From assembly GCA_002320605.1 (NCBI GenBank), contig DCKG01000031.1, positions 1-63,516 on the forward strand: a DNA stretch of 63,516 nucleotides, written 5' to 3'. Positions 18,188 through 26,602 of this stretch are shown here, one piece after another. Under the pieces are notes generated by a model. The model had not been told where the DNA came from. It saw only the letters and a program-made list of their open reading frames with translations, and made no database searches. Origin of the DNA: Bacteroidales bacterium UBA1680. GTDB taxonomy: Bacteria; Bacteroidota; Bacteroidia; Bacteroidales; UBA932. The translations under genes and the position numbers were made by a program. Positions within the stretch are counted from its first letter, which is position 1. Each line of letters opens with the position of its first letter.

Positions 18188-19654
18188 TTGGAAAAGATCA
18201 GTTCAGCAATCATGGCATTGGCGATGTTCGCCATCATGTCTGTTCCGGCACAGGCCCAGAGTCTTAAAGGATTAGGAAACAAAATTAAGAAAGCGGCGCA
18301 GGAGACCGTGAATGATGCGGTTGGAACTAAAAGTCCTGGAAATCCCGCCAGTTCCGCTTCTCTCGGAGGGTTGAAATCGACCATCGGAGGAGGCAAGTCA
18401 TTTTATGTGAACGGCACCACCGGCAGTGCTCGTGGCGACGGGTCTAAAGCTTCTCCGCTTAAAGATATTCAGAAAGCCATCGACATGGCCTCCGACGGCG
18501 ACGTGGTAAGAGTATCCGAAGGAAATTATCTGGGAACGCTGGAGAGGGGATGGATTGAAATCAAGAACAAGTACGTGAGCCTGGAAGGTGGCTGGAACAG
18601 TGACTTCAGCGAGCGCAATCCATTGAAATATGTCACTCGCATGCAGCCGGGGATCGCTAATAAAAGCACCATCGGCCGATTCATTCTGAACGTGGAAGCT
18701 ACATCGAACAAGATCGGAAGCATATTCATTGACGGAATATTCTTTGACCTTGGCCTGGCGATGGAATACATGCCGGCGAATCCGGATCCAAGGAATGGAT
18801 GGCCAGAAGGCTGTGAGACCGGCAGGATAAAGCCGGTGGGTACTCCCCCGAATCCGACGATAAGGCTCATCGGAGGCAAAGTCGCAGGTAATCTGACCAT
18901 TCGCAACTGCATGTTCCTGAATGCTTCTTTCAACGGAATAATCATGACCAACATGGGCGGGAACTGGGAAATATGCAACAATGTGTTCGTCTCCAATCTC
19001 TACGCCGCATGCGAGATCACTGGAGGGCTGAACCAGAACACCAGTGCGCATCAGAGCAAGGTGAATTTCCACAACAACACGGTGCTGTTCACTTGGCCTA
19101 CGACGAAGGAAATGGAGAGCATGGGCTACGGTTACCGTTTCCGCAACGGCGCGGACCACGATGTGCACCATAATATATTCGGGTGCAACAATTTCGGGGC
19201 GCTTGATGCCGGATGGGACGATTCCAATCTTCCTGCAGAAAATCGCAAGATTCTCTCAGCACATGACAACATGTTCTTCATGAACAAGGGTGACCTGGTG
19301 ATGGCGGGGACAAGCGGGGGCAACTGGCTCTATGTGCCGGCAAAGCGTTTCGATGAGGTTGAAAAGCTTACGAAGTACGAGAACAACATAGAAATGCCTT
19401 CGGACTGCAAACTGAAGGACTTGATTGACCAGCCTTACCTCAAAGGTTATGCGACCTTGGAAGTGATATCTACTGAAAGTTACGACCCTAACTCGGCGGC
19501 GAACACAGTTAGGGAGGCCTTTGGACTCAACAAGCAGGGGACGTCGACCACTCGCGTCACCATGTTTGGAAACAGGTACAATTTCGACAAGGCTATGCAG
19601 TTGTTCGGCGCGGTTGAGGGCTACGGAGCGCAGATACCTGCGACTGAGAAGTAA
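18188..19654 (+). CDS. Secreted right-handed beta-helix protein
   Basis: The 488-residue protein starts with TTG, which gives a proper signal peptide (MEKISSAIMALAMFAIMSVPAQA); the next ATG would lack the positive end. After an alanine/lysine-rich region, FYVNGTTGSARGDGSKASPLKDI begins a pectate-lyase-like parallel beta-helix of the DUF1565 type (GDVVRVSEGNY, LTIRNCMFLNASFNGIIM, VNFHNNTVLF). Known relatives bind or cleave polysaccharides; no catalytic set is evident here. It precedes the Big_2 lipoprotein by 92 bases and may be expressed with it at the surface. Confidence 0.75.
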   Translation: MEKISSAIMALAMFAIMSVPAQAQSLKGLGNKIKKAAQETVNDAVGTKSPGNPASSASLGGLKSTIGGGKSFYVNGTTGSARGDGSKASPLKDIQKAIDMASDGDVVRVSEGNYLGTLERGWIEIKNKYVSLEGGWNSDFSERNPLKYVTRMQPGIANKSTIGRFILNVEATSNKIGSIFIDGIFFDLGLAMEYMPANPDPRNGWPEGCETGRIKPVGTPPNPTIRLIGGKVAGNLTIRNCMFLNASFNGIIMTNMGGNWEICNNVFVSNLYAACEITGGLNQNTSAHQSKVNFHNNTVLFTWPTTKEMESMGYGYRFRNGADHDVHHNIFGCNNFGALDAGWDDSNLPAENRKILSAHDNMFFMNKGDLVMAGTSGGNWLYVPAKRFDEVEKLTKYENNIEMPSDCKLKDLIDQPYLKGYATLEVISTESYDPNSAANTVREAFGLNKQGTSTTRVTMFGNRYNFDKAMQLFGAVEGYGAQIPATEK

Positions 19655-19746
19655 TCTTGAAATCCCGAATATTACGTCCTAAAAATACTGAAGCAGGGAT
19701 TCCTGCACCACTTGCTTAGCGGCAATAATAAATATTAATAAATAAT

Positions 19747-21270
19747 ATGAATATGAAAAAGACAGCATTGGCATTCATGGCATTGGCCATGGCAGTCCTT
19801 TCGATAACGGGCTGCGGCAAGACTGAGCCTAAGGAGCCGGAAAAGCCGGCCGCAATCAAGGTCACGGGCGTAACCCTTGACCGCCAAACACTTGAGATTA
19901 CGGAGGGTGAGACGGTTGCTCTGACTGCGACGGTCGCTCCGTCGAACGCCACGGACAAGAGCCTCACCTGGTCTAGCAACACTACGGCAGTGGCAACGGT
20001 CGATGGCAATGGAAAAGTCATTGCCGTTAAGGCCGGAGAAGCGACAGTAACCGTCACCACGAAGGACGGTGGAAAAACCGCGACCTGCAAGGTCACCGTG
20101 AAAGAGAAGTCGATTCCAGCTACGGGGCTGACGCTTGAGCCGTCCAGCATCACATTCGTGGAGGGACAGACGAAGAGCTTGAAGGCGACCGTCACGCCAT
20201 CGAACTCCACCGACGAAGTAATATGGCCTGGCAGTACCTATTTGACTTCCAACGGAGGAGGCTCTTACACAGCCAAAAAGTTAGATCCGAACTACGTAGG
20301 GTTCAATCTCGAAGTGAAAGCCGGCTCCGCTAGTGCAAAAGCCGGAGTCATGGTTTACCCGATGTGGTTTTCTGATCCTACGACAAACAGAATAATCGCA
20401 GACGGAGCGACGAAAGAAATCACGAAAGGCGACATGTCTACATTCTACTTTTCGAAGAAGAAGGGCCTTGATGTAACGATGAATGACTACATTGAAAAGG
20501 AAATCCTTCCAGCCGAGGACTTCTCTGTCAGCTCTTCCAACAGTGGTGTAGCCACGGTGGATAAAACGACCATCGGTGGTGGTAAATACAATGGCGTCAA
20601 AATTATGGGCATCGAGGCAGGAACTGCAACGATAACCGTCACGATAGGTTCCGTCTCCAGAACCGTGAAAGTGACCGTGAAAGAGAAGTCGATTCCAGCT
20701 ACGGGGCTAAAGGTCGAGCCGTCCAGCATCTCATTCGTGGAGGGACAGACGAAGATCTTGAAGGCTACCGTCACGCCGTCGAACTCCACCGACGCAGTTG
20801 TTTGGCCGGGGACAGGCACCTATCTGACACACAGCGGAGGAGGCTCTTACACAGCCAAAAAGTTGGATCCTAACTACGTGGGGTTCAATCTCGAAGTGAC
20901 AGCAGGCTCCGCTAGTGCAAAAGCCGGAGTCATGGTTTACCCGATGTGGTTCGTAAATGCTTTGGATAAGAAGATTTCTCCAGATGGCTCGGCGGTGGAT
21001 ATTCCCCTGAACGGAAGAAAAGTATATTACTTCTCGAAGAAGAATAGTGGAATCACTGAATCTGACTATATCGAGAAAGAAATCCTTCCAGCCGAAGACT
21101 TCTCTGTCAGCTCTTCCAACAGTGGTGTAGCCACGGTGGATAAAATGACCATCGGTGGTGGTGAATATAATGGCTTCAGAATTAAGGGCATCGCAGCTGG
21201 GACCTCCACGATTACCATCAAAATCGGCTCCGTTTCCAGAACCATGACAATACGAGTCAATCAGAAATAA
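19747..21270 (+). CDS. Big_2-domain lipoprotein with internal duplication
   Basis: The 507-residue surface lipoprotein has lipobox ITGC and a first Ig-like Big_2 domain (VTGVTLDRQTLEITEGE ... ATVTVTTKDGG). Then come two near-identical units of about 190 residues, each starting VKEKSIPATGL and containing an Ig-like part, the motif YVGFNLEV and AGVMVYPMWF, and ending in EKEILPAEDFSVSSSNSG ... GGG. The units match closely in DNA too, so duplication is recent. Such domains serve as stalks or adhesin modules. A hairpin terminator follows. Confidence 0.8.
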   Translation: MNMKKTALAFMALAMAVLSITGCGKTEPKEPEKPAAIKVTGVTLDRQTLEITEGETVALTATVAPSNATDKSLTWSSNTTAVATVDGNGKVIAVKAGEATVTVTTKDGGKTATCKVTVKEKSIPATGLTLEPSSITFVEGQTKSLKATVTPSNSTDEVIWPGSTYLTSNGGGSYTAKKLDPNYVGFNLEVKAGSASAKAGVMVYPMWFSDPTTNRIIADGATKEITKGDMSTFYFSKKKGLDVTMNDYIEKEILPAEDFSVSSSNSGVATVDKTTIGGGKYNGVKIMGIEAGTATITVTIGSVSRTVKVTVKEKSIPATGLKVEPSSISFVEGQTKILKATVTPSNSTDAVVWPGTGTYLTHSGGGSYTAKKLDPNYVGFNLEVTAGSASAKAGVMVYPMWFVNALDKKISPDGSAVDIPLNGRKVYYFSKKNSGITESDYIEKEILPAEDFSVSSSNSGVATVDKMTIGGGEYNGFRIKGIAAGTSTITIKIGSVSRTMTIRVNQK

Positions 21271-21319
21271 TACATTTATTACCCATAAATGTTCTAACAA
21301 ATACTTGCCTGTGAAAACT

Positions 21320-21348
21320 GGGGCGGCCTTTCCGGTCGTCCCTTATTC
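21320..21348 (+). terminator. Hairpin terminator after the Big_2 lipoprotein
   Basis: GGGGCGGCC (21320-21328) pairs with GGTCGTCCC (21334-21342) over nine positions with two G-T wobbles. A T-rich stretch follows. Confidence 0.6.
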
Positions 21349-21386
21349 GTTCATGTGTCACCGCCATAGGCTTGACTCACATTCCC

Positions 21387-21664
21387 GGTGTGCAAATCGG
21401 CGCTTCTGCACACCGCAAGGCCCGAAACCCCTGCCCGGTGTGCAAATCGGCGCTTCTGCACACCGCGCGACCCGAAATCCAGCCGCCGTGTGTAAATCGG
21501 CGCTTCTGCACACCGTGAGACCCGAAACCCCTGCCCGGTGTGCGAATCGGCGCTTCTGCACACTGCAAGGCCCGAAACCCAGCTCCCGTGTGCAAATCGG
21601 CGCTTCTGCACACCGCACGGCCCGAAACTCCTGCCCGGTGTGCGAATCGGCGCTTCTGCACACC
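21387..21664 (+). repeat. Left hairpin array, six units of period 50
   Basis: Six 28-base units begin at 21387, 21437, 21487, 21537, 21587 and 21637. Each has arms GGTGTGCA and TGCACACC (minor variants) around the 12-base core AATCGGCGCTTC. Linkers are 22 bases and contain CCCGAAA. Linkers ending CTGCCC alternate with linkers ending CAGCC/CAGCT-type. It looks CRISPR-like, but the linkers are conserved, so it is a tandem REP-type array. Confidence 0.95.
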
Positions 21665-21753
21665 GTGAGACCCTGACCCGCCGGTTAGGTACCATGCGTG
21701 TCACCCGAAGCAACATATTAATAGAAAAAGTTTTTGTTTTTTTGTTTGGAAAA

Positions 21754-22728
21754 ATGAAAGGCACTTACTACCTTGCACAAAAGACCACGGATATGTCAGA
21801 AGTTAACAAAACGTTGACCTGGCGCGAGGCAGAAAGAATATGTGAGGTGTCTTTTCAAAATAATGGCCCTTTCTGGCATCTGCCCACGGACGGAAACAAC
21901 CAGGAAATAATCTTCACGAACCGCGCGGATTTCGTAGCCGCGATGAACGCCCTTGCAATATCATTTGCCCTCTTTCCCGCAAAGCTGATTTCTTTCGAAC
22001 TGATGCACAATCATGTCCACCTTATCCTCTCTGGACCAAAGGACGATTGCGTAGCGGTTTTCATGGAATTTAAGCGTAGATTGGAACGTTATTTTACGAA
22101 ATGCGGCCGTTTCGGAGTCTTGTCCAATTTCTACTACGAGTTGATTCCAATTGAGAGCCTGCGCCAGATGAGGACTGAAATCGCATACGTCCATCGCAAC
22201 GCATTCGTCGCATCGCGCGATTGTCTCGTTTACACCTATGAATGGGGTTCGGGGATGTACTATTACCATGAAGTGTTAAAATCTATTCATTTTCAGCCTT
22301 TTGCAAAAATTCCATATCTCAGGAAAAGGGAAATATTCCAAGGAAGGGTGTTGAATATGCCGGACGGATACTCTTTTAATGAAGAATATATTTTCCCTCC
22401 TTGTTTCCTGGATCTGAAACTGGGAGAATCATTTTATAATTCCCCTTCCGAATATTTCATCAAATTGACGAAAAATCTTGAGGATCAGGGAGCTATTGCC
22501 GAGAGAATGAAAGACAAGGCTATAGTCAATTATGAGGAGGGGTTCAACATTGCGCAAAGTTTGTCCTGGACTCTCTTCCAAACGAGGATTCCACTTCTGA
22601 CTCTTGACCAGAAGACAGAACTCTCCCGTCGGCTTCATTTCAACTACATGCTTTCAAACAAACACATATCCACCATTCTCAAAATGAATATGGCGTATCT
22701 AGATGAGCTTTTCCCTGAAAAGAGATGA
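21754..22728 (+). CDS. RAYT-like HUH (Y1) transposase
   Basis: The protein of about 324 residues has the REP-associated tyrosine transposase layout: FWHLPTDGNNQ, ELMHNHVHLIL with the HUH pair His87 and His89, and EIAYVHRNAF with candidate catalytic Tyr145. Y1 enzymes nick and rejoin single-stranded DNA at hairpins. A C-terminal extension of about 150 residues goes beyond minimal IS200/RAYT proteins and may bind DNA. An in-frame ATG at 21694 is an alternative start. Same-direction hairpin arrays flank the gene 90 bases upstream and 37 bases downstream, so the arrays are its likely substrate (inference). Confidence 0.85.
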   Translation: MKGTYYLAQKTTDMSEVNKTLTWREAERICEVSFQNNGPFWHLPTDGNNQEIIFTNRADFVAAMNALAISFALFPAKLISFELMHNHVHLILSGPKDDCVAVFMEFKRRLERYFTKCGRFGVLSNFYYELIPIESLRQMRTEIAYVHRNAFVASRDCLVYTYEWGSGMYYYHEVLKSIHFQPFAKIPYLRKREIFQGRVLNMPDGYSFNEEYIFPPCFLDLKLGESFYNSPSEYFIKLTKNLEDQGAIAERMKDKAIVNYEEGFNIAQSLSWTLFQTRIPLLTLDQKTELSRRLHFNYMLSNKHISTILKMNMAYLDELFPEKR

Positions 22729-22765
22729 GGATTCAAGATGTGCGCTGGCCCCAATTCCCGTGCCC

Positions 22766-22994
22766 CGTGTGCAAATCGGCGCTTCTGCACACCGCACGGC
22801 CCGAAACCCAGCCGCCGTGTGCAAATCGGCGCTTCTGCACACCGCACGGCCCGAAACTCCTGCCCTCGTGTGCAAATCGGCGCTTCTGCACACCGCGCGA
22901 CCCGAAACCCAGCCCCGGTGTGCAAATCGGCGCTTCTGCACACCGCGCGACCCGAAACCCAGCCGCCGTGTGCAAATCGGCGCTTCTGCACACC
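22766..22994 (+). repeat. Right hairpin array, five units of period 50-51
   Basis: Units begin at 22766, 22816, 22867, 22917 and 22967, in the same orientation and with the same 28-base hairpin as the left array. Linkers are 22 or 23 bases and again contain CCCGAAA. Together with the left array it brackets the transposase gene. Confidence 0.95.
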
Positions 22995-23041
22995 GCAACG
23001 GCTCCGTTTCACTACCATCTGCCAACCAGAGTATCGCTGAA

Positions 23042-23350
23042 TTACTTTATGAGTGCGAAATAGTAGAGATACTTATTGACGTACTCGAGATCTGTCTCAT
23101 TCTTGTCTAGATATGCTTCGCAATACAGGTCGCGTAGTCTGAGAATCTCCTTCAATGCAGCAGGACGCAGGTGCGAGCCTACGGTCAAATCAATGAGCTC
23201 CAATGCCCTGTCGAAGGCTTTCCGGGACAGGGCTTCGTTCCCTCTCTTTCGCCATGAAATGGATCTGTTGACCTCGCTGCCGACATTCCCTAGCTGTTCA
23301 GCAAGACTCATTTCCGCCCAACGGCCATTCGCCAACCCTTGATGCTGCAT
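23042..23350 (-). CDS. Conserved small protein, function unknown
   Basis: A 102-residue helical protein with LGNVGSEVNRSISWRKRGN and RALELIDLTVG, then a C-terminal YLYYFAL. I recognise this GSEV/RALELLDLT pattern from a widespread small hypothetical family, without a known function. Its start lies three bases past the stop of the DUF5674 gene, so they are transcribed and probably translated together. The pair sits directly beside the hairpin array. A toxin-antitoxin-like role is only a guess. Confidence 0.65.
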   Translation of the reverse strand: MQHQGLANGRWAEMSLAEQLGNVGSEVNRSISWRKRGNEALSRKAFDRALELIDLTVGSHLRPAALKEILRLRDLYCEAYLDKNETDLEYVNKYLYYFALIK

Positions 23351-23353
23351 ATT

Positions 23354-23695
23354 CTAGAAAATAATTTTGCTGAACGTCAAGTCAGTGATTTTCTTGCGGA
23401 TGCCTTCATCCTCGATGTCTCGACTTCTGTTGTTCTGCCAAGGCCTGATATTGATTAATGAATCGAACTCGATGCACTCGTCCTTCTCCAAGTCAGGGTA
23501 AATGTTGAACCCCCAGAGATTCTCTTGGAGGGAACCTTGCTCGATGAGAAATATTTCCATGTCTGAGTGCAGTTCGGCATCGATGCAAAGCAGACCTTTA
23601 TCAACATCGGCTACGGCTTTCACCATGTCTCCGAATGTGTTGGCTGCTATTGCCTTCAACTCATTCATCGTTAGTGGTTCTTCAATTATTTTCAT
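23354..23695 (-). CDS. DUF5674 family protein
   Basis: From the ATG at 23695 the protein is 113 residues, close to the family's usual size. FGDMVKAVADV, DAELHSDMEIFLIEQGS, LWGFNIYPDL and EFDSLINIRPWQNNRSRDIED are the conserved DUF5674 blocks; the charged NRSR segment could be an active or binding site. No function is known. It is first of a two-gene unit with the small GSEV-type protein. Upstream frame extension to 23890 is not supported. Confidence 0.75.
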   Translation of the reverse strand: MKIIEEPLTMNELKAIAANTFGDMVKAVADVDKGLLCIDAELHSDMEIFLIEQGSLQENLWGFNIYPDLEKDECIEFDSLINIRPWQNNRSRDIEDEGIRKKITDLTFSKIIF

Positions 23696-23800
23696 GAGAT
23701 GATTTTCAATTGTCACAGCGAAATTAGCAAAAATGCAACGATATTCAAATTGACAGCCGTGCCTTATCTTCCATGAGCAGGACTCCGTTCCCAAGGTGTT

Positions 23801-23900
23801 ATGGACGGGGTTTGCATGGCAAACTACGCTGGAGGGCCTTGTATATCGTATCGGCTCGCGCGGCAAAAGCATCCGGACTGAGTTCCGCACATTGGTCGCA
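23801..23900 (+). repeat. Dispersed 100-base repeat, copy A
   Basis: Starting ATGGACGGGGTTTGCATGGC and including TCGCGCGGCAAAAGCAT, this stretch matches 63155-63257 at roughly four of five positions. It lies between the DUF5674 module and the CoA-transferase gene. Frames through it are not credible genes. Confidence 0.7.
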
Positions 23901-23947
23901 GGCCTATGGGGTTGGGCCGTTCAGAATCTCATGGAAGGCCTCGGAAA

Positions 23948-25249
23948 TTACAGCCTGATGTATTTCCAGTGTTCGCCGAAGCGCTCGAATGCCGCGCGGT
24001 CAAGCGTTTCGCGGTCGTCTGGGTGAGCGATGCTGATGAGTAGCTTAGCCCTTTCCTGCATGGACTTGCCGTAGAGATCTACCCTGCCATATTCAGTGAT
24101 TATCCAGTGCGCATCGGCGCGAGGGGTGACTACTCCTGCCCCCGGCCTTAGGAAAGGCACGATCTTCGATTCGCCTCTCTTTGTACGTGATGCGAAGGCC
24201 GTCATCGACACCCCCCCATCTGACCTCACGGCTCCCTTCACGAAGTCAAGCTGCCCACCGGTGCCGGAAAATATCCTAGTGCCGATGGAATCGGCGCTGA
24301 TCTGCCCGGTGAGATCCACCTCGGTGGCGGAATTGATGGCCATCATATTCGGGTTCTGCGAGATGACCAAAGGGTCGTTGACGTACTTGATGTCTTTCAT
24401 AAGAACGTCGGGATTGTGGTCTATGAATGAATATACATCCTGCGAGCCGAGCAAGAAAGAGGCCACTATCTTGCCGCGGTCAATCTTCTTGTTCGCACCG
24501 GTCACGACCCCCTTCTTGATAAGCCGAAGTATTCCGTCGGCGAACATCTCGGTGTGGACTCCCAGGTTCTTATGATTCGACAGCTGACCTGCGAGAGCGT
24601 TAGGCAGAGCGCCTATGCCCATCTGTATGCAAGCTCCGTCAGGAACCAGCTCGGCGCAGTTCTTGCCAATCTGCATTTCGGTCGGGGTAGGCTCGGCGAA
24701 ATCTTTGGTGACAAGGGGAGTGTCGTCCTTCACAAGATAATCGAACTGGTCCAGTGACACCAAGTCCCCGTAAGCGAAAGGCACGTTAGGGTTGACTACG
24801 GCGACTTTCAGCCTCGCCGTCTCAATTGCTGCTATGGAGCAGTCAACGGAAGTGCCAAGCGAGACCATGCCGTTCTCGTCTGGTAGGGAAACCTGAACCA
24901 AGGCGGCTCCCAGCTTGATGGCTCCGCTTCTGTACAGTTTCTGGGACTCTCCCAGGTGTACTGGCAGGTAATCCGCCCAGCCATTGTTCACATTGGTACG
25001 GACATTCGGCCCTATGAAGAAGCCTTGCTCGAAGAATATTCCTGCATATTCAGGGTCTGAATATGGTGCAGGTCCCTCTGTGTGGAAGTGGTGGAAGTGC
25101 AAGTCTTCTACTTCACCTTCCTTCGCCCTTTGCACCAGGGCATTGATGAGCGCATGTGGCACGCTAGCCACGCTGCTAAGGTGAATATGCTCACCGGATT
25201 TGATGCTTTTGACTGCCTCGGCGGCGCTTACGTAGCGATATTCTTTCAT
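23948..25249 (-). CDS. Acetyl-CoA hydrolase/CoA-transferase family enzyme
   Basis: The 433-residue protein belongs to the Cat1/4-hydroxybutyrate CoA-transferase family, which moves CoA between acyl-CoA and a free acid such as acetate, in the cytoplasm. Conserved blocks include VSLPDENGMVSLGTSVDC, CIQMGIGALPNA, and GVHTEMFADG with the likely CoA-accepting Glu234; FSGTGGQLDFVKGA is a typical C-terminal motif. Which acids it uses (4-hydroxybutyrate, butyrate, succinate) cannot be told. It is a single gene from a promoter that overlaps the divergent mazG promoter. Confidence 0.9.
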   Translation of the reverse strand: MKEYRYVSAAEAVKSIKSGEHIHLSSVASVPHALINALVQRAKEGEVEDLHFHHFHTEGPAPYSDPEYAGIFFEQGFFIGPNVRTNVNNGWADYLPVHLGESQKLYRSGAIKLGAALVQVSLPDENGMVSLGTSVDCSIAAIETARLKVAVVNPNVPFAYGDLVSLDQFDYLVKDDTPLVTKDFAEPTPTEMQIGKNCAELVPDGACIQMGIGALPNALAGQLSNHKNLGVHTEMFADGILRLIKKGVVTGANKKIDRGKIVASFLLGSQDVYSFIDHNPDVLMKDIKYVNDPLVISQNPNMMAINSATEVDLTGQISADSIGTRIFSGTGGQLDFVKGAVRSDGGVSMTAFASRTKRGESKIVPFLRPGAGVVTPRADAHWIITEYGRVDLYGKSMQERAKLLISIAHPDDRETLDRAAFERFGEHWKYIRL

Positions 25250-25277
25250 TTTAATGTTCTTTGTGTGATTCTTGCCT

Positions 25278-25286
25278 GCAAATATA
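25278..25286 (-). promoter_or_regulatory. -7 box of the CoA-transferase gene
   Basis: TATATTTGC on the minus strand, 29 bases before the ATG at 25249. Confidence 0.6.
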
Positions 25287-25297
25287 ACCTTTTTTGC

Positions 25298-25306
25298 TAA
25301 ATTTGC
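25298..25306 (+). promoter_or_regulatory. -7 box of mazG
   Basis: TAAATTTGC, nine bases before the ATG at 25315. It lies back to back with the CoA-transferase promoter. Confidence 0.6.
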
Positions 25307-25314
25307 TTACATGA

Positions 25315-26196
25315 ATGAATAATACTGATATTCCCCAGATGAACACGAAAGAGAAGAAGCTGGAGCAGTTTTCCAGGGCTCTCGACATAATGGACCGCCT
25401 GCGTGCGGAATGCCCCTGGAACCACGCTCAGACCATCGACACCCTTAGGCCGATGACAATTGAAGAAGTTTACGAACTTAGCGATGCGGTAATGAAGAAA
25501 AGTGATCCCGACATAGAGAAAGAGCTCGGGGACATATTCCTTCACCTCCTATTCTATTCCAAAATCGCAGAAGAAGAAGGGAAATACGACATTGCGGATG
25601 TGATGAACAAGCTTTGCGAGAAGATGATTTATCGCCATCCGCACGTTTTCTCCAAGACTAAGGCACTGAGCGCCGAAGACGTCTCCACTAACTGGGAGAT
25701 GCTTAAGGCCAAGGAGAAAGGAGGAAACAAGCGCGTCCTTTCTGGCGTGCCGGATGCGATGCCGCCTATCCTGAAGGCCTATGCAATGCAGGACAAGGCT
25801 CGCGGCGTCGGTTTCGACTGGGAGGTGAAACGTCAGGTCTGGGATAAGGTGAAAGAGGAGCAGGGCGAGCTTCAGGCAGAGCTTGACGCCATGGATTCAG
25901 CCAGAGGCAATGCCCGGGAATCCGTTGGAGCTCCGGACGAAAATTCTTCGGAGGAGTTCAAGGCTGCCTACGACCGTGCCCAGGAGGAGCTTGGAGACTT
26001 CTTGTTCGCGCTGGTGAATGCAGCGAGACTTTATGGCTTGAATCCTGACACTGCGTTGAATCGTGCCTGCGACAAGTTCCGCCGTCGTTTCACCTACCTC
26101 GAGGAGCACACAATTAGGGAGGGGAAGGATTTGCATGAAATGACTCTTGAAGAGATGGATGCCATCTGGGACGAGGGGAAAACGAAAGGTTTATGA
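25315..26196 (+). CDS. mazG: Nucleoside triphosphate pyrophosphohydrolase MazG
   Basis: MazG hydrolyses nucleoside triphosphates to monophosphates and clears abnormal or signalling nucleotides. The 293-residue protein has both MazG repeats. The first has ECPWNHAQTIDTLRPM and the metal-binding EExxE...ExxD pattern (EEVYELSDAV, EKELGDIFLHLLFY). The second has EEQGELQAEL and QEELGDFLFALVNAARL. Length is slightly above E. coli MazG because of a charged insert. Its stop overlaps the start of a small, interrupted downstream gene (ATGA), indicating translational coupling. Confidence 0.92.
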   Translation: MNNTDIPQMNTKEKKLEQFSRALDIMDRLRAECPWNHAQTIDTLRPMTIEEVYELSDAVMKKSDPDIEKELGDIFLHLLFYSKIAEEEGKYDIADVMNKLCEKMIYRHPHVFSKTKALSAEDVSTNWEMLKAKEKGGNKRVLSGVPDAMPPILKAYAMQDKARGVGFDWEVKRQVWDKVKEEQGELQAELDAMDSARGNARESVGAPDENSSEEFKAAYDRAQEELGDFLFALVNAARLYGLNPDTALNRACDKFRRRFTYLEEHTIREGKDLHEMTLEEMDAIWDEGKTKGL

Positions 26197-26459
26197 AGAT
26201 GCTGATTCGTCCTTCCATGCTGGCCTACGGAGCTTCCCGGTTCGCCCTCGGCGACAGGATGAAGGCATAGGAACTCTGGGTGTTGATAGAATGGTGCCTG
26301 GAATACTGTCACAGGCACATAAAGGCTTTCGCGAGCCGCTTCGACATAGAGGTGGAGCGTGACGGCGATGCCCTTAGGGTTAAAATCAGCACTTTAGGCA
26401 AGACCCTGATCAATAAGAAGATCAGGCAAGGAGACAAAGTCTCCGTGACCTTGGAATGA
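26193..26459 (+). pseudogene. Small gene coupled to mazG, amber-interrupted
   Basis: An 88-codon frame starts at the ATGA overlap with mazG. It reads MKMLIRPSMLAYG up to an in-frame TAG at 26268-26270. It then continues ELWVLIEWCLEYCHRHIK ... TLGKTLINKKIRQGDKVSV to TGA. A CAG-to-TAG change would explain the break. No family was recognised. The surviving downstream frame still looks protein-like, so the loss is recent or the stop is read through. Confidence 0.5.
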
Positions 26460-26504
26460 GAGATTCCTGATAAAAAATCGAGTTGACGTAAACTGGCGTG
26501 AGAA

Positions 26505-26542
26505 GATTTTTGAATAAAAATCTACGAATTTTGTATCTTTGC
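26505..26542 (+). promoter_or_regulatory. GH20 promoter with overlapping palindrome
   Basis: TTTG at 26509-26512 and the -7 box TATCTTTGC at 26534-26542 are spaced about 21 bases apart. The palindrome GATTTTT-GAAT-AAAAATC (26505-26522) covers the -33 element and could be an operator, perhaps of the adjacent ROK regulator (inference from AT-rich ROK sites such as NagC's). Confidence 0.55.
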
Positions 26543-26602
26543 GATGCTTTTAAAACCAGTTTTGTGACTTCCGGGTCTATCCTTTAATCTGAATGCGAAG
26601 AC

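Noticed and set aside
21305..21764. Open frames on both strands running through the left hairpin array
   Set aside because: They are translations of the 50-base repeat in different frames; none has a credible start or family.
21387..22994. CRISPR arrays of 28-base repeats with 22-base spacers
   Set aside because: The linkers are conserved and alternate between two types, no cas genes are present, and the repeats flank a HUH transposase.
22644..23110. Open frames through the right hairpin array
   Set aside because: Same repeat-derived artefact, overlapping the transposase end and the array.
23695..23890. Upstream extension of the DUF5674 protein
   Set aside because: The conserved family starts at MKIIEEP (23695); the extension runs through the repeat copy.
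23773..24026. Short plus-strand frames upstream of the CoA-transferase stop
   Set aside because: They read through a dispersed non-coding repeat and into the antisense of a clear gene.
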